Assembly: GCA_036262515.1 (NCBI GenBank)
Contig: DATAIT010000105.1
Span: forward strand, 1 to 38,275
Origin: Acidimicrobiales bacterium
GTDB lineage: Bacteria; Actinomycetota; Acidimicrobiia; Acidimicrobiales; GCA-2861595
Direction of reading: 5' to 3'
DNA: 38,275 bases
Shown: positions 32,484 to 38,275 of the stretch, piece by piece
Layout: every line of letters begins with the position of its first letter
How positions within the stretch are numbered: position 1 is the first letter of the stretch
The notes under the pieces: generated by a model
The model's database searches: none
Told to the model about the DNA's origin: nothing
Seen by the model: the letters and a program-made list of their open reading frames with translations, nothing else
Translations under genes and position numbers: made by a program

Positions 32484-32537
32484 CGGTCCATGATGCCGGA
32501 GCCGCCGTCCCGAACGGCGTGGGCCGCCGCCCGCGGG

Positions 32538-34187
32538 CTACGAGTCCGGCGTCGCAGCCCCTCGGTCGATCACCTCGAGCACCGCCGTCTCGGCCCCGGG
32601 GTCGAACACGGCGCGGACGGTGTCGCCCAGCTCGGCACCCGCTCGGCGCAGGAATCCGGTCCACCCCCAGGAGTTGCCATGGGTGTCGACCCCCAGGGTG
32701 GTCATCTGCGTGCCGTCGGCGTCGAGGCACGGGAAGTGTCGGCCCTCGAGCGACGGGCGCAGCTCGGCGGGCACGTGCACGACGCCGTTGGCCCACACGC
32801 TCGGCGTCACGCGCCAGGAGAGCCATGGCTGGCCCTCCGGGGTCCAGCCGTGCACAGGGCCCTCGTCGCTGCGGGTGGGCCGGCGCCTGGCCGCCGTGTG
32901 GTCCTCGGGCCCGACCACGGTGCCCCGGGGGGCGAAGAGCCCGGGTCCGACGCGCTCCAGGCACTCGGAGTACGTCGTGTAGAGGTTCACCGAGGTGAGG
33001 TTGAGGCCCGCACCGTGGCAGGCGTCGAGGAGGTGGGCCCGGGCCAGGACGCCGCCGGGCGAGGCCCGGAGGATCTCGACCATCCGCTGGTTGAGCGGGC
33101 CCACGACGGCGGGATCGATCGGGTCGACCGCCGACACGTCGGTGCCCTCGACCCGGAAACAGGGATGGCACGCGTAGATGCGTGTGAGCACCGACACGGG
33201 TGGGGGAGGCGGCAGCCGGCGGAACGAGTTGTGCCGGCGCAGCCCGTCGTGCAGCGACTCCACCGACAGCGACGGGGTGACCGCCAGCATGCGCATGGAC
33301 GCCCGCACGAACGGGCCGGACGACCTGGCGTCGCGGAAGGTGAACCACCCGTCCTGGAGGCACTCCAGCGATCTGCAGGTCTCGAGGACCACGCGCAGCT
33401 GCCGCCTGGTGACCTCGACGCCGTCGCCCTCGACGAGCTCGCGCTCGAGCCGCTCGAGGGTGCTGGCGCCGCAGCGCTCGGCCTGGCGACGGGCTCGCGC
33501 CTCGATGGCGGGTGCATGGGCCACCGCGGCCGACGCCAGCCTGGGCAGGAGCACGGTCGTCCGCCCGGCGCCGGAGAAGACGAACGGAAGCTCGCGCCCG
33601 AACAGCTCGGCGGCGCAGCGCAGGCTCTCGGCGCAGAACGCGCCCACCGTGAGGCGCGCCTCGAGGAGCAGGCGCGGCACCTGCGACGCCGGCAGGGGAA
33701 CCGCCTTGGCCACCGCGTCGATGGCGGCGTCGAGCTGCGGCAAGCTGACGGGCCCGTTCGTCTCCTGCTGCTTGCGCAGCCGCGACTCGAGCTGACGGAC
33801 CCGTTCGCCGCTGAGCCCTGCCACCCGTCCCGAGTCGGCCAGGGTGAGCGGCGGCCGGCCGGCGAGGCCCAGCCGGTCGATCACGGCCTGGAGGCGCCTG
33901 TGCTTCAACCGGTTGTGACCCAGGCCCGCCACGTGTGCGGCCAAGGCGTCCTCGAGCAGGGGTGGCCGGACGGCGGGCCGGCGTGGCGAGCGGGCCCGCC
34001 TTTGGTCGGCGGGGGCGAGGGAGCCGTGGGCGGTGGCGCCGTCGTCGAGGAGCAGCGGGGTGCGACGGCTCACCTCAGGCGCCAGCGAGCCGTGGCCGGC
34101 CGAGGCGTCGCCCAGGAGCAGCGCGGTCGTCGCGGACCGCGCCGAGGCGTCGGTCTGCGGGGACGTCGTCGTCGAGACTGGGCTCAT
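32538..34187 (-). CDS. Putative DNA-binding protein with sigma-70 region 4-like HTH and C-terminal barrel-like domain
   Basis: ATG 34187 has GGAGGA about 8 nt upstream; 549 aa. Residues 21-85 contain three related segments of the pattern LLxDxxAxHgSLAP (about 23-37, 45-59 and a weaker one at 77-86). At about 113-140, LTLADSGRVAGLSGERVRQLESRLRK matches the sigma-70 region 4 recognition helix (ERVRQLE). A long helical middle follows. Around 365-420 there is a winged-helix-like segment (GGVLARAHLLDACHGAGL ... TTYSECLERVGPGLFAPRG). The last 110 residues (VHVPAELRPSLEGRHFPCL, GWTGFLRRAGAELGDTVRAVFDP) suggest a small beta-barrel of B3/AbrB style; this is a weak fold guess. No core sigma region 2 is present, so it is unlikely to be a sigma factor. 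Confidence 0.75.
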   Translation of the reverse strand: MSPVSTTTSPQTDASARSATTALLLGDASAGHGSLAPEVSRRTPLLLDDGATAHGSLAPADQRRARSPRRPAVRPPLLEDALAAHVAGLGHNRLKHRRLQAVIDRLGLAGRPPLTLADSGRVAGLSGERVRQLESRLRKQQETNGPVSLPQLDAAIDAVAKAVPLPASQVPRLLLEARLTVGAFCAESLRCAAELFGRELPFVFSGAGRTTVLLPRLASAAVAHAPAIEARARRQAERCGASTLERLERELVEGDGVEVTRRQLRVVLETCRSLECLQDGWFTFRDARSSGPFVRASMRMLAVTPSLSVESLHDGLRRHNSFRRLPPPPPVSVLTRIYACHPCFRVEGTDVSAVDPIDPAVVGPLNQRMVEILRASPGGVLARAHLLDACHGAGLNLTSVNLYTTYSECLERVGPGLFAPRGTVVGPEDHTAARRRPTRSDEGPVHGWTPEGQPWLSWRVTPSVWANGVVHVPAELRPSLEGRHFPCLDADGTQMTTLGVDTHGNSWGWTGFLRRAGAELGDTVRAVFDPGAETAVLEVIDRGAATPDS

Positions 34188-34290
34188 CCTGTGTTCCTCC
34201 GGTAGGCCACTGGGCGCGGGCCCGGTGCCCTACCTGATTTGGCCACATCTTCTCAGATACCGAAAAGGGCGTGGTCATGTGTTCCTCGGA

Positions 34291-34331
34291 GGGGGTGCCA
34301 GCACCCCCCTCGGCCGCGGCGTCCCTAGACT
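34291..34331 (+). promoter_or_regulatory. Palindromic operator plus -10 of the NarL-type regulator gene
   Basis: GGGGGTGCCAGCACCCCC (34291-34308) is a perfect 18-bp palindrome. TAGACT at 34326-34331 is a good -10, with a start near 34338, so the palindrome centre lies near -38, where an activator or repressor would meet the -35 region. A GGGGGGAG ribosome binding site at 34341-34348 precedes the ATG 34356. Confidence 0.5.
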
Positions 34332-34355
34332 CCGCCCGACGGGGGGAGCGCACGA

Positions 34356-35051
34356 ATGTCGTCAGACCGACCGCAGACGGTGAGGGTCCTCATCGCCGAC
34401 GACGAGTATCTCGTGCGCGAGGGTGCCCGCAGCGTCCTGTCGTCGGTGGCCGGGATCGAGGTGCTGGGCGTCGCCGGCGACCCGAGCGAGCTCCACGCCG
34501 CCATCGAAGGGAGCCCTCCCGACGTGGTGGTGCTCGACATCCGGATGCCGCCGACGTACCAGACCGAGGGCATCGACGCCGCCCGGCTCATCCGCACGAC
34601 GCATCCGGACGTCGGCGTGGTGATCCTTTCGCAGTACGCCGACCCCGAATACGCCCTGGAACTGCTCCGCGACGGGTCCAAGGGCCTGGCCTACCTGTTG
34701 AAGGAACGGCTGGGAGAGCCCACCAAGCTGGCCGCCGCCATACGCGAGGTCGCCCGTGGTGGCTCCGTTCTCGACCCGAAGGTGGTCGACGGGCTCATCG
34801 AGGCCCAGCACCGGCGCGCCCGGTCGCGCCTGCATGGGCTCACCACCCGCGAAGGGGAGGTGCTCGAGATGATGGCCACCGGGCGGACCAACGCCGCCAT
34901 CGGCGAGGCCCTGTTCCTGAGCGAGCGGGCGGTGGAGAAGCACATCAACTCGATCTTCCGCAAGCTCGGGCTCAGCGAGGAGCTCGACATCAACCACCGT
35001 GTGGCGGCCGTCCTGTTCTTCCTCCAGCGCAACATGGGCACGCCGGACTGA
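34356..35051 (+). CDS. NarL/LuxR-family response regulator
   Basis: ATG 34356, 231 aa. The receiver has DDE at the acidic pocket (VLIADDEYLVREG), phospho-acceptor Asp in VVVLDIRMPP, and the Lys in YLLKERL. The LuxR output domain (about 160-225) reads LTTREGEVLEMMATGRTNAAIGEALFLSERAVEKHINSIFRKLGL. It ends 4 nt from the stop of the convergent histidine kinase gene, which is its probable partner. It is unlike the DosR-type regulator at 8851 in its recognition helix, so it should bind another site; the palindrome over its own promoter is one candidate. Confidence 0.92.
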   Translation: MSSDRPQTVRVLIADDEYLVREGARSVLSSVAGIEVLGVAGDPSELHAAIEGSPPDVVVLDIRMPPTYQTEGIDAARLIRTTHPDVGVVILSQYADPEYALELLRDGSKGLAYLLKERLGEPTKLAAAIREVARGGSVLDPKVVDGLIEAQHRRARSRLHGLTTREGEVLEMMATGRTNAAIGEALFLSERAVEKHINSIFRKLGLSEELDINHRVAAVLFFLQRNMGTPD

Positions 35052-35055
35052 GGGC

Positions 35056-36840
35056 TCAGGGCATCGGAGGACCGCCGACCTCCATGGCGGCACGCACTGG
35101 GAAGCTGGCCCGCACCCGCGTGCCCAGCCCGGGAGCGCTGTCGATGGTCAGGTGCCCGCCGAACGATCGGGTCCGGTCGTCCATGTGGAGCAGGCCGCCG
35201 TTGCGCACCTGCGAGTCGGCGGCGAAACCGCGGCCGTCGTCGCCGATCTCCACGACCAGCCAGTCGTCCGTGACCTCCAGGCGCACGGTGATCTCGGTGG
35301 CGTCCGCGTGCTTCAGCACGTTGGCGAGGGCCTCGCTCACCAGGAAGTAGGCACCACTCTCGATCTCGGCCGGTACACGAGGAAGCGGGTCGGGCACGCA
35401 GACCAGTCGGGCGGACAGCGGCAGGCGACCGAGCGTGCTCCGCAATGCGGCGGCCAGGCCGCGATCGACGAGGATCGACGGGTAGAGGTCGTGGCTCACC
35501 TCACGGAGTCGCTCGATGACGGCATCGAGCTCCGCGCTCAGCTCGGCCAGCGAGCCGTGGATGGCGCCCGGCGACCGCTCGGCCGCCTCGGTCGCCAGGC
35601 CGAAGCCCATGCGGAGGACGACCAGATGCTGCTGGATGCCGTCGTGAAGGTCGCGGGCCAGGCGGTGGCGCTCCTCGTCCTGGGCGGCCACGATGCGCTG
35701 CGAGCTGTCCTGGAGGACGGCCGCCTGGCGGGCGATCAGGTCCAGCTGGTCGCGGAGCTCGAGGCGCATCTGCTCGAGGGTCTGGGCCAGCACGGCCACT
35801 TCGTCGCTCCCGGTGGTGGCGAAGGAGGCCTCCAGGTCGCCTCCCGCGATGCGACGGGCCGTCGACGTGAGCCGTTCCAGAGGGCGTACGAGGACGCGGA
35901 AGCACAGCCACCCCACGACCAGGGCGATGGCGGCGAGCAGGGCGGCGGCGACGAGGCGGGTCCGCTCCAGAGACCGGTCGAGCGGTGCCTCGGGATCGGC
36001 CAGGGACACGCCGAGGGCGCCGACGACCCCGCCACCGGACCCGCTCACGGTGCGGTAGACCACCAGCGTCTCGACGCCGCGGAAGGGGACCACGACGGGC
36101 TCGGTCGGCAGCGGGCCACCGGGCGCCCCCACGGTGGGCGGCGAGGTGAGCGGATCGACGAACGTGGAGCCGACCACCTTTCCGTTGGCCACCAGCATCA
36201 CGTGGCCGACGTCGCCGAGCTGGCGACGAAGCCGGTACGCGAAGCCGTCACCGAACTTGTACCCGCCGACGAGCACGGGAGCGTCGGCACCGGTCCCGAT
36301 GGGCACCGTCACTGCCTGGATCCAGTGGCCGTCGGCTGCCGCCAGGAGACGACTGACCGGTGTCCGCCGGTCGTCGGGCGTGATGGCCGGGGGCCCTTGG
36401 AGGACGTCGCCGACGTGTGCCTCCTCGGCCAGCGGGCGTCCGTTGGGCTGCTCCACCTCGACCACGTCGAGCTCGAGGTTCCGGTACACGCCTCCCAGCT
36501 CGCCCACCAGCTCGTTGTGGTGGTCAGGATCGATCAGCCGGTTGGCGGTGAGCGACTGGCTGAGGTTGCGCAGCGCCCCCACCAGGGTGCGCTCACGTTC
36601 GGCGTACGCCTGGGCCAGCACCCGCAGGTTGCTGACCGCGACCCGGCGCGCCTGCTCGTGCAGCGCCGAGCGGGTGAGTCTGCCCTCGAGGAAACCGGTG
36701 AGGGCGCTCGAGCCCACCAACGCCACGACGAGGGCAGCGAGGATCTTCAACAGGAGCGACGAGCGCAGCCGGGCGACGGGATCGCGGCGCCGAGCCGGGT
36801 TGCGCGCTCCGTCCCGGCGCCGGCCCGTCGGGGTGGTCAC
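35056..36840 (-). CDS. Membrane sensor histidine kinase coupled to a solute-binding protein
   Basis: GTG 36840 overlaps the preceding stop (GTGA), giving 594 aa. A basic N-terminus leads to TM1 (about 27-50), an extracytoplasmic sensor region of about 230 residues with Cache-like features (LSQSLTANRLIDPDHH, VTVPIGTGADAPVLVGGYKFGD, VLVGG strands), TM2 (about 290-312), HAMP (RPLERLTSTARRIAGGDLE), and a HisKA_3 helix with H399 (RLARDLHDGIQQHL), then HATPase_c with EALANVLKHA and GDDGRGF. This is the NarX/DesK-type kinase layout. Its coupling to the binding protein suggests ligand-loaded lipoprotein is sensed by the outer domain. The regulator at 34356 is the likely phosphate acceptor. Confidence 0.92.
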   Translation of the reverse strand: MTTPTGRRRDGARNPARRRDPVARLRSSLLLKILAALVVALVGSSALTGFLEGRLTRSALHEQARRVAVSNLRVLAQAYAERERTLVGALRNLSQSLTANRLIDPDHHNELVGELGGVYRNLELDVVEVEQPNGRPLAEEAHVGDVLQGPPAITPDDRRTPVSRLLAAADGHWIQAVTVPIGTGADAPVLVGGYKFGDGFAYRLRRQLGDVGHVMLVANGKVVGSTFVDPLTSPPTVGAPGGPLPTEPVVVPFRGVETLVVYRTVSGSGGGVVGALGVSLADPEAPLDRSLERTRLVAAALLAAIALVVGWLCFRVLVRPLERLTSTARRIAGGDLEASFATTGSDEVAVLAQTLEQMRLELRDQLDLIARQAAVLQDSSQRIVAAQDEERHRLARDLHDGIQQHLVVLRMGFGLATEAAERSPGAIHGSLAELSAELDAVIERLREVSHDLYPSILVDRGLAAALRSTLGRLPLSARLVCVPDPLPRVPAEIESGAYFLVSEALANVLKHADATEITVRLEVTDDWLVVEIGDDGRGFAADSQVRNGGLLHMDDRTRSFGGHLTIDSAPGLGTRVRASFPVRAAMEVGGPPMP

Positions 36841-38150
36841 GGGCTTGCGGGGATCAGCGCCTGAGCCCGCTGTTGGGCCTCCGCCATCACGGTGGCGGCG
36901 TCGGCGCCCCTGCGCAACACCTGGTCGACGGCGTCGGCGAATATGTCGTGCGCCTCGGGGAACGCGCTCAGCTTGAACGGGCTGGCGGTGGGCAGCTGGT
37001 CGATCACGGCCTTGAGGTCCGGCGTGGCGAAGAAGGGGTCGTCGTAGACCCGCGGCCGCACGGGAAGACGGCCCTCCTCCTTCGCGAGGCGCAGGGCGTA
37101 CTTGTCGGACACCAGGTGGGCCATGAACTCGAACGCCAGCTTCTCCTGGTGGGAGGCCTTGGGGACGAACATGCTGCTGCCCCCCATCACCGACCCCTTG
37201 CTGGCGGAGGTGCCCGACGGCATGAGCGTGGAGCGGTACTTGGCCCCGGCCTCGTCCTTCTTCAGGATGGCGAGATCCCACGAACCGCTGGCCAGGGCCG
37301 AGGCACTGCCCGAGCGGAACAGCGCGAGCGCATCGCCGCTGTGGGAGTCGGCGGCCCGGGGTGGGAACGCCAGGTTCTCGCGCACGAGGCGGCCGAGGTA
37401 TGCCAGCGCGCCGACCACCTTGGGGTCGTCGAAGGTGAGTTGCACCTTCCCGTCGCTGCCCACCTTGATGACCTCGCCACCGTTGGCCTTGATCCATCCG
37501 TACGTCCACCAGGTGCTCGTGGGCATGGCCAGGGCCCGGTGCGAGCCGTCGGGGGTGCTCAGGGCGCGGGCGGCCACCTCGAAGGTGTCGAAGGTGAACG
37601 GGCCTTCCGGCGGGGTGACGTTGGCCGCCTTGAACTGATCGCCGTCGAAGAGCAGGAAGAGCGCGTTGGTGTCGAGTGGGACCCCGTAGAGGTGGCCGGC
37701 CCACGTGACGTCGTCGATGGCCCCGGGCAGGAACTCGTGGGTGTCGAGCGGCTGGCCTTTGGCCCACAGGTCGTCGAGCGGCTTGGCCAGGCCCTGGGCG
37801 GCGGCGGAGAAGGCGTGGGCCTGCACGACGTCGGGGGAGACGCCGCTCTTGATGGCGGCGGTCACCGTGTCGATCATGTGGCTGATCGGGGCCCGGTCCA
37901 CGTCGACGCGGACATCGGGGTGGCTCCGCTCGAAGTCGCGGACGGCCGACACGAAGGGATCGGTCACCCAGTCGTCGGTCATGAGGACACGGAGGATCGT
38001 GGGCTGGTCGGGCGTGGCGTCGCCGCCACTGCCGCACGCCGCCGCCACGACGCCGAGGACGAGGCAGCAGGCGACGACCGACGGCAGGCCGCGATGGTGA
38101 CGCCGGGACCGCCTGGCGTCGCTTCGGCGGCCCGAGCTCTCAGTTCCCAT
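36837..38150 (-). CDS. Extracellular solute-binding lipoprotein (family 1, sugar-type)
   Basis: ATG 38150 lies 7 nt after a GAGGGGG site; 437 aa. A basic twin-Arg-rich start, hydrophobic core and lipobox VVAAAC with Cys about 39 mark a lipoprotein. The mature part follows the family 1 fold of ABC sugar-binding proteins: LRVLMTDDWVTDPFVSAVRDFERSHPDVRV, PDVVQAHAFSAAAQGLAKPLDDL, YGVPLDTNALFLLFD, GGSSMFVPKASHQEKLAFEFMAHLVSD. No permease or ATPase gene is visible before the window end. Its stop codon overlaps the kinase start, so it is probably a sensory receptor and not (only) a transporter component. Confidence 0.92.
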   Translation of the reverse strand: MGTESSGRRSDARRSRRHHRGLPSVVACCLVLGVVAAACGSGGDATPDQPTILRVLMTDDWVTDPFVSAVRDFERSHPDVRVDVDRAPISHMIDTVTAAIKSGVSPDVVQAHAFSAAAQGLAKPLDDLWAKGQPLDTHEFLPGAIDDVTWAGHLYGVPLDTNALFLLFDGDQFKAANVTPPEGPFTFDTFEVAARALSTPDGSHRALAMPTSTWWTYGWIKANGGEVIKVGSDGKVQLTFDDPKVVGALAYLGRLVRENLAFPPRAADSHSGDALALFRSGSASALASGSWDLAILKKDEAGAKYRSTLMPSGTSASKGSVMGGSSMFVPKASHQEKLAFEFMAHLVSDKYALRLAKEEGRLPVRPRVYDDPFFATPDLKAVIDQLPTASPFKLSAFPEAHDIFADAVDQVLRRGADAATVMAEAQQRAQALIPASP

Positions 38151-38190
38151 CGTCACGCCCCCTCGTCGAGGACCACAAACCCCTCGTCTT

Positions 38191-38221
38191 GCACCAAGGA
38201 AAGCACCGGGCACGCGCGTGC
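38191..38221. promoter_or_regulatory. Repeats upstream of the solute-binding gene
   Basis: Two GCACC pentamers (38191-38195 and 38203-38207), 12 bp apart, precede a perfect 12-bp palindrome GCACGCGCGTGC (38210-38221). GCACC is the half-site core of the palindrome ahead of the regulator gene at 34291. A shared operator is only a guess. Confidence 0.3.
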
Positions 38222-38275
38222 GCAACCAACCACGACCGGGCGCCGGTCGGTGGGACGCCGCTGTCAGGGCGCCAC

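Noticed and set aside
31935-34205. 756-aa plus-strand open frame
   Set aside because: Antisense shadow of the J-domain and 549-aa genes; repetitive composition and no recognisable domain.
35056-38037. 993-aa minus-strand frame as one fused protein
   Set aside because: Only the part from 36840 on has kinase domains; upstream it is an out-of-frame shadow of the solute-binding gene. The 4-nt overlap of two separate genes explains it.
1-38275. tRNA or rRNA genes
   Set aside because: I looked for T-loop GTTCGA contexts and acceptor-stem pairing and found no convincing cloverleaf; the GTTCG hit at 29936 belongs to the SOS-box-like palindrome.

Overview
GC content is very high, GTG starts and TGA stops are frequent, and several gene families are typical of Actinobacteriota: a DevS/DevR (DosS/DosR) pair, an Rv2578c-type radical SAM protein, a GAF-ANTAR regulator, and a small HTH protein paired with an isolated ClpC N-domain. 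I read the window as chromosomal DNA of a non-mycobacterial, non-streptomycete actinobacterium, perhaps Acidimicrobiia-like; the lineage is inference. I saw no tRNA, rRNA, CRISPR array, transposase or phage gene.

Region 1-6.6 kb looks eroded. It holds the 3' half of a dabA-type inorganic-carbon gene with an in-frame TGA, a short membrane protein resembling the front end of a sensor, a YHYH lipoprotein, and a FAD monooxygenase-like gene broken by an in-frame TGA plus a frameshift. A universal stress protein with an unclear start closes the region. Mixed in are apparently intact small genes (83-aa protein, DUF1003 protein).

Region 6.6-9.5 kb carries a heme-type GAF sensor kinase and a DosR-like regulator, divergently arranged. 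The recognition helix of the regulator is almost the mycobacterial one. Two tandem pairs of DosR-box-like sites (5222-5258 and 6801-6836) lie upstream of the 83-aa gene and of a two-TM membrane protein, which suggests a small local oxygen/redox regulon.

Region 9.6-13.6 kb has lipoproteins or secreted proteins of unknown role, the HTH/ClpN pair behind a strong, palindrome-rich and probably leaderless promoter, a 79-aa protein and a PIG-L deacetylase. Region 13.7-18.1 kb is a tight three-gene exopolysaccharide operon: nucleotide-sugar dehydrogenase, processive family 2 glycosyltransferase and exported polysaccharide deacetylase.

Region 18.1-28.6 kb holds a persulfide-dioxygenase-like MBL/rhodanese protein, a class 3 lipase, a 1059-aa hybrid histidine kinase tail-to-tail with an OmpR-type regulator, a CAP-domain exoprotein, galactokinase, a hemerythrin-domain protein and a GAF-ANTAR regulator. 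Region 28.8-34.2 kb is all on the minus strand: radical SAM protein behind an SOS-box-like promoter, L,D-transpeptidase, a second hemerythrin, a J-domain protein, and a 549-aa putative DNA-binding protein with a sigma-region-4-like helix.

Region 34.3-38.2 kb is a candidate three-component signalling unit: a solute-binding lipoprotein whose stop overlaps the start of a sensor kinase, tail-to-tail with a NarL-type regulator and with no permease genes in view. This unit, the DosR-like module and the 549-aa regulator are the most promising leads.
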